This document shows positions 45,344 to 54,306 of a stretch of DNA of 64,000 nucleotides, one piece after another. Origin of the DNA: Pyrinomonadaceae bacterium. Its GTDB lineage: Bacteria > Acidobacteriota > Blastocatellia > Pyrinomonadales > Pyrinomonadaceae. The first letter of the stretch is position 1. Each line of letters begins with the position of its first letter. Made by a program: the position numbers and the translations under genes. A model generated the notes under the pieces. The model worked only from the letters and a program-made list of their open reading frames with translations. It searched no databases and was not told the origin of the DNA. The DNA lies in assembly GCA_014380365.1 (NCBI GenBank), contig JACMJZ010000032.1, positions 251,639-315,638 of the forward strand. Direction: 5' to 3'.

Positions 45344-46465
45344 TTGGAAAAAACGAACATATTGGTGACGGGTGGAGCGGGCTTTATCGGATCTCATCTG
45401 GTGGATGCGCTGGTAGAACGCGGACATCGAGTAAGAATACTCGACTCTCTGGTTTCACAGGTTCACGAAAATGGAATCCCTGAACACCTGAACCCGCGCG
45501 CAGAATTTATTCAGGGAGACGTTTGTGACCGAGCGGTAGTTGAGCGCGCGCTTGACGGCGTGGAGGCGATCTTTCATGAAGCCGCAGAGGTTGGAGTTGG
45601 GCAATCCATGTATGAGGTCGATCGTTATGTTCGCGCGAACGATCTGGGAACGGCGGTGCTGCTGGAAAGCGTCATCAAACGTCAGCCAAAAATAAAGAAA
45701 CTGATCGTTGCTTCCTCGATGTCGATATATGGAGAAGGTGCCTACCGTTGCGCCAGCTGTGGAACGGTTAACCCGCAACTGCGTGATGACGCACAGTTAC
45801 GAGAGCGACGCTGGGAGATGGAGTGTCCCACTTGCAAGGCTCCTCTTTCGCCATCAGGCACAACGGAAGACAAGCCGCTTTTCCCGACTTCCGTTTACGC
45901 GATTACGAAGCAGGACCAGGAGCAATTCTGCCTGGTACTAGGCCGCGCTTACGGAATTCCTACTGTTGCCTTGCGCTATTTCAACGTTTATGGGACGCGG
46001 CAGGCGCTGTCAAATCCCTACACCGGCGTGTGCGCGATTTTTTCGTCACGACTACTTAACGATCAGCGGCCGCTGATCTTTGAAGATGGAGAACAAACAC
46101 GCGATTTCGTCCATGTCAGCGATATAATCCAGGCAAATCTTTTGGCCCTCGAGACTGATAGAGCTAATTATCTTCCCGTTAATGTCGGCACCGGCGTTGC
46201 GACTTCCATTCGCGAGGTCACAGCTTTGTTATCTGAAGGACTGGGTAAAAAGCTTGAGCCGGAGATCGTAGGCAAGTACCGCGAAGGAGACATACGACAT
46301 TGCGTCGCTGATATATCACGAGCCAGGAATCTGCTGGGATATGAGCCGCGAGTCAAACTCGAGGCGGGCATTCCGGAATTGTTAACCTGGGTTCGGGAGC
46401 AATCGCCCAAGGATGACGTCGCCAGGGCCACGGCCGAATTGGAGACGCGGCAGCTAGTGCGATAA
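45344..46465 (+). CDS. NAD-dependent sugar epimerase with inserted zinc ribbon
   Basis: 373 residues from a TTG two bases after the upstream stop. Extended [54 protein letters not shown] (Tyr-x3-Lys), LRYFNVYGTRQ. Between SSMSIYGEG and the Tyr motif is an insertion with CASCG (about 136) and CPTCK (about 164), a four-Cys zinc-ribbon-like knot absent from GalE or RfbB. Such inserts occur in a subgroup of glycan SDRs. Probably a UDP-sugar 4-epimerase; substrate unproven. Confidence 0.85.
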   Translation: MEKTNILVTGGAGFIGSHLVDALVERGHRVRILDSLVSQVHENGIPEHLNPRAEFIQGDVCDRAVVERALDGVEAIFHEAAEVGVGQSMYEVDRYVRANDLGTAVLLESVIKRQPKIKKLIVASSMSIYGEGAYRCASCGTVNPQLRDDAQLRERRWEMECPTCKAPLSPSGTTEDKPLFPTSVYAITKQDQEQFCLVLGRAYGIPTVALRYFNVYGTRQALSNPYTGVCAIFSSRLLNDQRPLIFEDGEQTRDFVHVSDIIQANLLALETDRANYLPVNVGTGVATSIREVTALLSEGLGKKLEPEIVGKYREGDIRHCVADISRARNLLGYEPRVKLEAGIPELLTWVREQSPKDDVARATAELETRQLVR

Positions 46466-46512
46466 CCCGGGCTGATTAGATCCGAAGCCAAAGTTGGTAT
46501 TGGCCGGCACAC

Positions 46513-47238
46513 ATGCATCAAGTTAGCAAATCGAGGTTTCTCGCGCTGGCGATCACCGCTCTCTTCCCATCCTTTCTCAAGCGTCCAATCTACCGTCTTT
46601 GCTTCGGCTACCGTATCGGACGACGTGTGCGTATAGGATTTAGCATAATCGATGCGCTCGAGTGTGCCATTGAAGATGATGTGCAAATAGGTCATCTAAA
46701 CCTGGTTGTTGGGGTGCAGAAGTTGGTGATTGGGGATCACGTCAGGATTGGACACCTTAATATCATTCGCGGCGGAGCTGAAGTGAACCTCGAACGCTAC
46801 TCAGAAATAATGCGTCTGAATGAAATTAACTCCATCCCGGATCCGGTCGTGGTTAATCCAATTGATCCGCGCTTCCTGCTCGGGGCCGGGAGTATTGTGA
46901 CTGCGGGACATAAGATTGATTTTACGGACCGGGTAACGATTGGGCGGCGGTCGATCCTTGGAGGGCGAAACTCCTCCCTTTGGACACACAACCGGCAGCG
47001 AACTCGTCCGATCGACATTGGCTCATTTGCCTACATCGGATCGGAAATTCGGATTGCGCCCGGAGGGGCGATACCTTCGCGATGTATCGTTGGCATCGGC
47101 TCAGTGATTACGAGTGCGTTGACAGGTGAAGGGCAATTGATTGCTGGGGTACCGGCGAGGCCAGTGAAGGATATTAGTGAAGAAGACCAGTTCCTGATCG
47201 AACAGAAGACGAGGGAAGATTTACCCGATGACCTTTAG
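46513..47238 (+). CDS. Left-handed beta-helix (hexapeptide) acyltransferase
   Basis: 241 residues. Hexapeptide turns recur (IDALECAIEDDVQIGHLNLV, VIGDHVRIGHLNIIR, VTIGRRSILGGRN, YIGSEIRIAPGGAIPSR) and the end VPARPVKDI is usual for LbetaH acetyltransferases. The N-terminal 25 residues are hydrophobic and basic. The catalytic His is probably in SSLWTHNRQR. It would O- or N-acetylate a glycan sugar in the cytoplasm. Part of the 44175-48680 gene run. Confidence 0.85.
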   Translation: MHQVSKSRFLALAITALFPSFLKRPIYRLCFGYRIGRRVRIGFSIIDALECAIEDDVQIGHLNLVVGVQKLVIGDHVRIGHLNIIRGGAEVNLERYSEIMRLNEINSIPDPVVVNPIDPRFLLGAGSIVTAGHKIDFTDRVTIGRRSILGGRNSSLWTHNRQRTRPIDIGSFAYIGSEIRIAPGGAIPSRCIVGIGSVITSALTGEGQLIAGVPARPVKDISEEDQFLIEQKTREDLPDDL

Positions 47239-47270
47239 CGCAGCGGAATGTTCCGGGTGAGTGTTGAAAT

Positions 47271-48680
47271 ATGAGTGCTTTGCTTGGATTGGCATATTTG
47301 GTTCTGTGCGCCGTGATCGTGATCTTCGTACCGATACTGGCGGCGCCCCACGCTCAGCAGTACGGTCTGATTTCAGTTTTTGATACCTCGCGGGCAGTGC
47401 TCCTGACTACTGTTTTGGCGAGCCTGGCTGGATACTACGCCTACAAACAGGGAGATAACGGAGTCTTTCTCATGAGGTTGTTTATTGCCGCCTTACTGGT
47501 GCGAATGCTCGTGGGCACGGCGATCTTCGTGTTCAAGGGCCAGGATTTTTTTGGCGGCGATGCGTTAACTTACGATTTCGTCGGCTCCGCTCAACTAGCG
47601 GGTTGGGGTGGTGACAAATATTTGGGCGCTGAAGCCGTTAACTTTCTCAAAGCGGCTGGGTCCGGTTGGGGCATGGTTTATTTAGTGGCCGCGACCTATG
47701 GAATCGTGGGCCGCAACATGTTGGCAGTGCAACTGGTCAATTCGGTTTTGGGGGCAGCCACAGCGGTAATCATCTTCCTATGCGCGCACCATGTCTTTAA
47801 GAACGTGAGAGTGGCGCGATTGGCAGCTATCGCGGTGGCGTTTTACCCGTCGCTCGTGCTTTGGTCGTCGCAGGGGCTCAAAGATGGTCCGATTGTTTTC
47901 TGTTTGGCCCTCTCGATACTTGCCACGCTAAAGTTGGGAGAGAAACTCACCCTTCGTTATGTTGCGGTCTTAGCGTGCGCCTTATTTGCGGTGTTGAGCT
48001 TGAGATTTTATGTCTTCTATATGCTCTGTGCCGCCGTCGCGGGAGCTTTCGTAATTGGGATGCAAGCGGTTACGGCGACAAGTTTTGCGCGACAACTGTC
48101 TGCTGTGCTCTTTGTTGGTCTGGCCCTGATGTACTTTGGCGTTACGCGGTCGGCCAGCGTTCAATTCAAGGAGTACGGAAATCTGGAGCGGGTTCAACGA
48201 AGCCGCCTGGACCTGGCCCGATCAGCCGACTCCGGATTTGGGCGCGACGTGGACGTTTCTACAACTTCGGGGGCGCTATCCACGATTCCAATGGGGATGC
48301 TCTATCTGCTTTTTGCTCCTTTCCCATGGCAGGTAGGTTCGCTGCGCCAAAGCATCACCCTGCCGGAGATGATTGTCTGGTGGGCGTCGTTTCCAATGCT
48401 TATTCTGGGGCTGTGGTTTGCGATTAAGTATCGATTGCGCATGATCTCGCCCATCCTAATTTTCACGGTCATGCTCACTCTGTCTTACTCGGTATTTCAG
48501 GGTAACGTTGGGACAGCATATCGGCAACGGGCGCAGTTGCTGGTGTTTTATTTCATCTTCGTAGCCGTGGGCTTCGTGCTGCTAAAGGAGAAGCGGGAAG
48601 AACGCAAACGCCAACTGTTGGAAGCCATCGTGGCCCAGAAAGCTTTGACCGCTGCCGCTCGCTCCCGCAGAGCACGGTAG
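47271..48680 (+). CDS. Polytopic membrane protein, GT-C-like
   Basis: 469 residues with about eleven hydrophobic helices. In the first large loop lies FGGDALTYDFVGSA, similar to the acidic motif of GT-C glycosyltransferases (GT39/PMT type), followed by WGMVYLVAATYGIVG and FYPSLVLWSSQGLKDGPIV. The C-terminus is a charged cytoplasmic tail. It may transfer sugar from a lipid carrier or polymerise repeat units; a Wzy-like role cannot be excluded. Which of these applies is not resolved. Confidence 0.65.
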   Translation: MSALLGLAYLVLCAVIVIFVPILAAPHAQQYGLISVFDTSRAVLLTTVLASLAGYYAYKQGDNGVFLMRLFIAALLVRMLVGTAIFVFKGQDFFGGDALTYDFVGSAQLAGWGGDKYLGAEAVNFLKAAGSGWGMVYLVAATYGIVGRNMLAVQLVNSVLGAATAVIIFLCAHHVFKNVRVARLAAIAVAFYPSLVLWSSQGLKDGPIVFCLALSILATLKLGEKLTLRYVAVLACALFAVLSLRFYVFYMLCAAVAGAFVIGMQAVTATSFARQLSAVLFVGLALMYFGVTRSASVQFKEYGNLERVQRSRLDLARSADSGFGRDVDVSTTSGALSTIPMGMLYLLFAPFPWQVGSLRQSITLPEMIVWWASFPMLILGLWFAIKYRLRMISPILIFTVMLTLSYSVFQGNVGTAYRQRAQLLVFYFIFVAVGFVLLKEKREERKRQLLEAIVAQKALTAAARSRRAR

Positions 48681-48805
48681 GAGCCCAGGCTGGCGACCTC
48701 CAGCCATTCGAGTTGCCTGCCGTTGGGTTTTTGTCTCTTTGGACAGCATTCCGAAGCTCCGTTAAGATGAGTTTTTAAAGTTAACCCGAGATTGGTTTAT
48801 CTAAC

Positions 48806-50686
48806 GTGTGTGGAATTGTCGGCATAGTTCATGGCGATCGAACGGATGTTGACCAGCCCCTGCTGGCCCGGATGTGTGATGCCATCCGACATCGGGGTCC
48901 GGACGATGACGGTTTCTATTTCAATGGTCCGGCCGGACTGGGAATGCGCCGGCTCTCGATCATAGATGTTGCCGGCGGCCACCAGCCGATACATAACCAG
49001 GATCGCACCGCCTGGATCGTTTTCAACGGCGAGATTTACAACTATCGCGAACTCCGCGAAAAGCTGGAGAAGCTCGGCCACACCTTTTATACAAACAGCG
49101 ACACTGAAGCGATTGTTCACACCTACGATCAATACGGCGCCGACTGCCCCAAGCATCTGCGCGGAATGTTTGCCTTCGCTATTTGGGATGAACGCACCGA
49201 AGAACTCTTCATTGCTCGCGATCGCGTCGGCAAGAAGCCCCTTCTTTACGCCCACGTTAATGGCAAATTCATTTTCGGCTCGGAGTTCAGCGCGTTGTTG
49301 CAGCATCCGGCCATCGGCAAGAATATCGACACCGAGGCGCTGCATCACTACCTGTCGTTCATGTGCGTGCCCGCTCCGCTTACTGCCTACAAGGCAATCA
49401 GGAAATTGGAACCGGCACATTCGCTGCGGTGGCGCAAAGGCGAGATCAGAATTGAGCGTTACTGGCAGCCGGATTTCACGCAGAAACTAAAAATCGACGA
49501 GCACGAAGCCGGTGAGCAGGCAATTGAAGTTCTCCGCGACGCGGTCCAGGTGCGCTTGATGTCGGAAGTACCGCTCGGGGCTTTTCTCTCAGGCGGCATC
49601 GACTCCAGCGCCGTGGTCGCACTGATGAGCGAAGTGTCCGCGGAACCGGTAAAGACATTTTCGATTGGTTTCGAGGAACAAGACTTCAGCGAACTGCATC
49701 ACGCACGCCGGGTTGCAGAGCACGTCGGGGCGGACCACCACGAGTTCATCGTGCGTCCGGACGCATTGGAAGTTTTGCCGACACTGGTTGAGCACTACGG
49801 GGAACCCTACGCAGACTCATCCGCAATTCCGACTTACTATGTGGCCCGTGAAACGCGCAAGCATGTGACGGTCGCCCTAAACGGTGATGGCGGCGACGAG
49901 TCGTTTGCCGGCTACGAGCGCTACGCAGCGATGCGGCTGGCTGAACGATATCGCCGAATCCCAGCGGTGCTTCGCGAGTCAGTGGTTCGGCAGGCGATCG
50001 ACCTGATACCCTCTTCGGCCACAAAGCGCAGCCGCATCAAGGATGTGCAGCGGTTTCTCGGCGCGGCGTCATTGCCGAAGGCCGAACGCTACCTGCGTTG
50101 GGTTAGCGTTTTTGACACTACAGCAAAACTAGATCTCTATTCCAGCAACTTCTGGCATGAAACTCAGAACCTGCAGGCAGGCGAAATGCTTGATCCCTGG
50201 TTTGCACGGGCGAATGGTTCCGGAATTGTCGACACTGCCCTGTTGGCAGATATCATGACTTACCTGCCAAACGATCTGTTGGTGAAAGTAGACATTGCCA
50301 CAATGGCAGTGTCGCTCGAAGCCCGTTCACCGTTTCTCGATCACAAGGTGATCGAGTTTGCGGCGAGCTTGCCTGAGAAATACAAGTTGCGCGGTCTCAC
50401 GACCAAGTATTTGTTAAAGCAGATTCTGAAAAAGCTGTTGCCGCAGGAGAATCTGAATCGGCGTAAGATGGGTTTTGGTGTTCCCATTGGACATTGGTTC
50501 CGCGGCCAACTCCAGCCGTTCCTACGCGAAACCATCCTTTCCGAGAAGGCCTTGAAGCGCGGACTTTTTAAACCGGAAGCGGTGAAGCAAATGGTGGAAC
50601 TACATACACGCGGAGAGCGAGACCATTCGAATCAGCTCTGGACACTGCTAATGCTCGAGCTATGGTTCCAACGATTTATTGATTAG
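48806..50686 (+). CDS. asnB: Asparagine synthase (glutamine-hydrolysing)
   Basis: 626 residues from GTG; Cys2 (MCGIVGIVHG) is the glutaminase nucleophile. N-terminal class II amidotransferase: RHRGPDDDGFY, MRRLSIID, VFNGEIYNYRELR. Synthetase domain: LGAFLSGGIDSSAVVALMSE (PP-loop), SIGFEE, LNGDGGDESFAGYERY, MSLEARSPFLDH-like AVSLEARSPFLDHKV. AsnB paralogues inside polysaccharide loci often amidate uronic acids rather than aspartate; here that is possible but unproven. It lies between two glycan gene groups. Confidence 0.9.
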   Translation: MCGIVGIVHGDRTDVDQPLLARMCDAIRHRGPDDDGFYFNGPAGLGMRRLSIIDVAGGHQPIHNQDRTAWIVFNGEIYNYRELREKLEKLGHTFYTNSDTEAIVHTYDQYGADCPKHLRGMFAFAIWDERTEELFIARDRVGKKPLLYAHVNGKFIFGSEFSALLQHPAIGKNIDTEALHHYLSFMCVPAPLTAYKAIRKLEPAHSLRWRKGEIRIERYWQPDFTQKLKIDEHEAGEQAIEVLRDAVQVRLMSEVPLGAFLSGGIDSSAVVALMSEVSAEPVKTFSIGFEEQDFSELHHARRVAEHVGADHHEFIVRPDALEVLPTLVEHYGEPYADSSAIPTYYVARETRKHVTVALNGDGGDESFAGYERYAAMRLAERYRRIPAVLRESVVRQAIDLIPSSATKRSRIKDVQRFLGAASLPKAERYLRWVSVFDTTAKLDLYSSNFWHETQNLQAGEMLDPWFARANGSGIVDTALLADIMTYLPNDLLVKVDIATMAVSLEARSPFLDHKVIEFAASLPEKYKLRGLTTKYLLKQILKKLLPQENLNRRKMGFGVPIGHWFRGQLQPFLRETILSEKALKRGLFKPEAVKQMVELHTRGERDHSNQLWTLLMLELWFQRFID

Positions 50687-50762
50687 GTTGTCCGTTGTCT
50701 GTGGTCAGTAACTCGTTGCCTTCAACGATAACCACTTCAACTGACAACTGACCACTGACCAA
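50686..50762. repeat. CTGACCACTGAC-type inverted repeat
   Basis: The left arm TTGTCTGTGGTCAGT pairs with the right ACTGACCACTGAC, and ACAACTGACC repeats inside. It fills the gap between asnB and rfbA and ends just before the GGAGG ribosome site of rfbA. It looks like a dispersed non-coding repeat. Confidence 0.65.
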
Positions 50763-50779
50763 ACACGGAGGTAACTGGA

Positions 50780-51544
50780 TTGAAAGGCGTTGTATTAGCT
50801 GGTGGACTGGGCTCGCGATTGCGGCCACTAACCTCGGTAACGAACAAACATCTGTTGCCGGTCTACGATCGGCCAATGATCTACTACCCGATTCAAACGC
50901 TCGTGAACGCCGATATTACGGACATCATGATTGTCACCGGTGGTAATTCAGCCGGCGACTTCCTGAAGCTGCTCGGAAACGGAAAAGCATTTGGACTCAA
51001 GCATCTGAACTACACCTATCAAGAGGGCGAAGGCGGAATTGCGGAAGCGCTTTCGTTGGTCGAGCACTTTGCCGCGGGCGAGCCAGTCTGCGTTGTGCTG
51101 GGCGATAACATCATTGAAGGTAACATCACCGGCGCCGTGCGCGCTTACCGCAGCCTGGGTGGCGGAGCGAAGATTATTCTGAAGAAGGTTCCCGACCCGC
51201 ATCGCTTCGGAGTTCCCGAGTTGGATGGCCCGCGCGTCGTGCGCATCGAAGAGAAGCCCGGCTCGCCTAAGTCGGAATTTGCAGTGATCGGCATCTACAT
51301 GTACGACAACAACGTCTATGACATCATCCGCACCCTTGAGCCATCCGGCCGCGGCGAGTTGGAGATCACGGACGTCAACAATGCCTACATCGACCGGGAC
51401 GAAATGAGCTGGGAAGAGCTGAACGGTTGGTGGACCGACGCGGGGACATTTGAAAGTTTGCTCCACGCCTCGAACCTGGTCGCCGAGACGGGCGCGAACA
51501 AAGTCGAGCCAAGTTTGGCAGCCGAGGTGAGTGGGAATGCCTGA
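50780..51544 (+). CDS. rfbA: Glucose-1-phosphate thymidylyltransferase (short form)
   Basis: 254 residues from a TTG with CGGAGG upstream. Makes dTDP-glucose, the first step to dTDP-rhamnose. VVLAGGLGSRLRPLTSVTNKHLLPV is covered by its parts VVLAGGLGSRLRPLT and NKHLLPVYDRPMIYYPI; GEGGIAEALSLVEHF, VVLGDNIIEG, and GWWTDAGTFESLLHAS are conserved. It is about 35 residues shorter than the E. coli type, like the short RmlA of many non-proteobacteria. Overlaps the next start by eight bases. Confidence 0.9.
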   Translation: MKGVVLAGGLGSRLRPLTSVTNKHLLPVYDRPMIYYPIQTLVNADITDIMIVTGGNSAGDFLKLLGNGKAFGLKHLNYTYQEGEGGIAEALSLVEHFAAGEPVCVVLGDNIIEGNITGAVRAYRSLGGGAKIILKKVPDPHRFGVPELDGPRVVRIEEKPGSPKSEFAVIGIYMYDNNVYDIIRTLEPSGRGELEITDVNNAYIDRDEMSWEELNGWWTDAGTFESLLHASNLVAETGANKVEPSLAAEVSGNA

Positions 51545-52031
51545 AGACTCTAAGGGTTTCACGAATGGCCCGATCAACGGCGTGGTTATTCGTGAGCTGC
51601 GGCAATTCAAAGATTCCCGCGGATGGCTGGCCGAGCTATTCAGGCACGACGAGCTGGAGAGTGAATTCTATCCGGCCATGGCCTACACCTCTTCTACGAC
51701 CCCGGGCGTGACACGCGGTCCACACGAACACGTTGACCAGGCAGACTTTTTTTGCTTTCTCGGCCCATCGAACTTTACGATGCGATTGTGGGACAACCGT
51801 CAGCAGTCGGAGACTTTTAATAGTGTGATGACGCTGGAGGTTGGCGAAGACAATCCAAAGTCGGTGCTGGTGCCGAAGGGTGTGGTGCACGCCTATAGGA
51901 ATACAGGTTCGGTGGATGGGATCGTCTTTAATTGTCCCAACCGGCTCTACATGGGTGAGGGCAAAAAAGCACCGATCGACGAAATACGGCATGAAGACGA
52001 TCCGAATACGATCTACCAGATGGACGACTAA
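51537..52031 (+). CDS. dTDP-4-dehydrorhamnose 3,5-epimerase-family cupin
   Basis: 164 residues from the ATG at 51537. The RmlC fold is shown by FKDSRGWLAELFRHDELE, YTSSTTPGVTRGPHEHVDQ with its conserved His, and VLVPKGVVHAYRNTG. It differs from canonical RmlC (the rfbC at 11849) in the strand motifs and may be an epimerase or a related isomerase of another keto sugar. Its overlap with rfbA suggests that it belongs to dTDP-sugar synthesis. Confidence 0.82.
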   Translation: MPEDSKGFTNGPINGVVIRELRQFKDSRGWLAELFRHDELESEFYPAMAYTSSTTPGVTRGPHEHVDQADFFCFLGPSNFTMRLWDNRQQSETFNSVMTLEVGEDNPKSVLVPKGVVHAYRNTGSVDGIVFNCPNRLYMGEGKKAPIDEIRHEDDPNTIYQMDD

Positions 52032-52043
52032 GGACGCGCCAAC

Positions 52044-53294
52044 ATGGCCACGAAGATCGTCCGTGTAATTGCCCGCCTCAATGTGGGTGGGCCAGCCAAG
52101 CACGTTGTCTGGCTGACCAAAGGGCTGCAGCCACCGGAGTTTGAGTCAATCCTCGTCGCCGGAACTGTTCCGCCGGAAGAGGACGACATGGGCTACTTCG
52201 CCGCTGACACGGGCGTCACCCCTGTTTTTGTTCCTCAGATGAGCCGCGAGATTTCCGCCCAGGACGCGCTCACGATCTGGAAGCTCTACAAACTGCTGCT
52301 GCGTGAACGCCCCGATATTGTTCACACCCACACAGCCAAAGCGGGCACGGTCGGGCGACTCGCAGGTTTGCTCTATCGCTGGTTAACGCCGGCCGCGTTG
52401 CTCGGACGTCCGCGGCCTTGCCGTTTCGTCCACACCTACCACGGGCATATCTTCCACAGTTACTACGGCCCCCTGAAGACGCGAGTGTTTCTTTTCATCG
52501 AGAAAACCCTGGCGAGAATAGCCACCGATCGCATCGTCGTTATAAGTCAGCAACAGCGACGGGAGATCCACGAAACGTTTGGAGTTGGGCGCGCCCGCCA
52601 GTTTGCAGTTATTCCGCTGGGCCTGGATATTCAACTGTTTGCCGAATGGCGAACGCGCGGGCGTGCGTTTCGCGATGAGCTTGGGTTAAGGAAAGACGAT
52701 GTCCTGGTGGGCATTGTCGGCCGGCTGACTGAAGTAAAGAACCATCAACTATTCCTTGAAGCGGTGTCGCTGTGGAAAGAAAGGTTTTCCAGCGACTCGT
52801 CAGGTGGGTCAGTCCATTTTGTGGTTATCGGCGATGGTCACCTGAGAAACGCGCTTCATGAACAGGCGCGGGCGTTGGGTTTGGCGGATTGTCTGAAGTT
52901 TGTCGGCAGTCGCCGCGACGTTGAGAACGTCTATCCTGCGCTCGATATTGTGGCCCTGACTTCTCGGAACGAAGGCACGCCGTTAACGCTGATTGAAGCG
53001 ATGGCAAATGCGCGTCCGGTGATTTCCACGGCGGTGGGCGGAGTGGAGGACTTGCTGGGGGATCCGCTTTCCCGGGAGACGAATGCATCGTTTGTGCTGC
53101 GTCAGCGGGGCATCAGCGTTCCCTCGGGAGATGCGTCGGCGTTTGCAGATGGGTTGGATCAAGTTGTGGTGGACGTGGGCCTGCGTCGCGAAATCGGTGA
53201 GCGTGGTTTACAATTCGTCGCCGCGAACTATTCGAAAGAACGATTGTTGGAAGATATCAAAGTGCTTTACGCGGATTTGCTGAACGAAAAGTGA
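52044..53294 (+). CDS. Glycosyltransferase family 4
   Basis: 416 residues. VIARLNVGGPAKHVVWLTKG (acceptor domain glycine loop), VHTHTAKAGTVGRLAG, YHGHIFHSYYGP, VGIVGRLTEVKNHQLFLEA, and LTSRNEGTPLTLIEAMANA with VGGVEDLLGDP. This pattern is common in polysaccharide GT4 enzymes (EpsF/CapM-like). AAGGACG is a fair ribosome site. Twelve bases after the cupin gene, same unit. Confidence 0.91.
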   Translation: MATKIVRVIARLNVGGPAKHVVWLTKGLQPPEFESILVAGTVPPEEDDMGYFAADTGVTPVFVPQMSREISAQDALTIWKLYKLLLRERPDIVHTHTAKAGTVGRLAGLLYRWLTPAALLGRPRPCRFVHTYHGHIFHSYYGPLKTRVFLFIEKTLARIATDRIVVISQQQRREIHETFGVGRARQFAVIPLGLDIQLFAEWRTRGRAFRDELGLRKDDVLVGIVGRLTEVKNHQLFLEAVSLWKERFSSDSSGGSVHFVVIGDGHLRNALHEQARALGLADCLKFVGSRRDVENVYPALDIVALTSRNEGTPLTLIEAMANARPVISTAVGGVEDLLGDPLSRETNASFVLRQRGISVPSGDASAFADGLDQVVVDVGLRREIGERGLQFVAANYSKERLLEDIKVLYADLLNEK

Positions 53295-53322
53295 TTCATT
53301 AACTCCAGGGAGCTAAAACAAT

Positions 53323-54303
53323 TTGCGTGTACTCATAACGGGTGGAGCTGGTTTCATAGGATCTCATCTCGCCGATGCATACTTGCAGCGCGGCGACGAT
53401 GTTTCGGTAATAGACGATCTCTCCACGGGCACCATCGAAAACATTCGTCACCTGAAAGCCAACCCTCGATTCAGCTACACGATCGATTCCGTCCATAACC
53501 AGCCGGTGACGGCCGAACTGGTGGACCAGAGCGATGTCGTCGTTCACCTGGCGGCGGCCGTAGGCGTCAAGCTGATCGTTGAGAGCCCAGTCCGCACGAT
53601 CGAAACGAATGTGCGAGGCACTGAAGTGGTGCTTGCGCTGGCCAACAAGAAGAAGAAAAAAGTCTTGATTGCCTCCACTTCGGAAGTCTATGGCTTGAGC
53701 GCCGACGTGCCTTTTCGCGAAGACGGCAATCTGGTGATGGGCGCAACCACGAAAGGCCGCTGGAGCTACGCCTGCTCGAAAGCGATTGATGAGTTTCTGG
53801 CCCTGGCCTATTGGCGCGAGAAGAAACTGCCTACTACGATCGTGAGACTCTTTAATACGGTCGGTCCGCGGCAGACCGGGCGTTACGGAATGGTCATTCC
53901 CACTTTCGTCAGGCAGGCGCTCGCCGGTCGTCCCATCACAGTTTATGGCGACGGCAAGCAGACTCGCTGTTTTGGTTATGTGGGAGATGTGGTTTGGGCA
54001 CTGATCAAGTTGATGGATCATCCGGATTCAGTGGGCCAGGTTTTTAACATCGGCTCGACTGAAGAGATCTCGATTGTCGCCCTCGCCGAGAAGGTGAAGG
54101 AGTTGACCGATTCAAAGTCAGAAATTGTATTTATGCCTTACGATGAAGCCTACGAAGAAGGCTTTGAAGACATGCCGCGCCGCGTCCCCGACATCTCCAA
54201 AATCAACCAACTCGTAGGCTTTAAACCCGAGATGAAGCTTGACGGCATATTGCAAAGCGTCATCAACTTTCACAGCGGTCAGCCGTCCTCTTTTGAGGAT
54301 TAA
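53323..54303 (+). CDS. NAD-dependent nucleotide-sugar epimerase/dehydratase
   Basis: 326 residues from a TTG with GGGAG upstream. Extended SDR: VLITGGAGFIGSHLADAYL, VIDDLSTGTIENI, HLAAAVGVKLIVESP, ASTSEVYG, WSYACSKAIDEFLAL (Tyr-x3-Lys), RLFNTVGPRQTGRYGMVIPT, VYGDGKQTRCFGYVGDVV. It resembles UDP-glucuronate decarboxylases and UDP-glucose epimerases; the sequence does not decide between them. Last gene of the 50780-54303 run and convergent with the next gene. Confidence 0.85.
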   Translation: MRVLITGGAGFIGSHLADAYLQRGDDVSVIDDLSTGTIENIRHLKANPRFSYTIDSVHNQPVTAELVDQSDVVVHLAAAVGVKLIVESPVRTIETNVRGTEVVLALANKKKKKVLIASTSEVYGLSADVPFREDGNLVMGATTKGRWSYACSKAIDEFLALAYWREKKLPTTIVRLFNTVGPRQTGRYGMVIPTFVRQALAGRPITVYGDGKQTRCFGYVGDVVWALIKLMDHPDSVGQVFNIGSTEEISIVALAEKVKELTDSKSEIVFMPYDEAYEEGFEDMPRRVPDISKINQLVGFKPEMKLDGILQSVINFHSGQPSSFED

Positions 54304-54306
54304 CCT

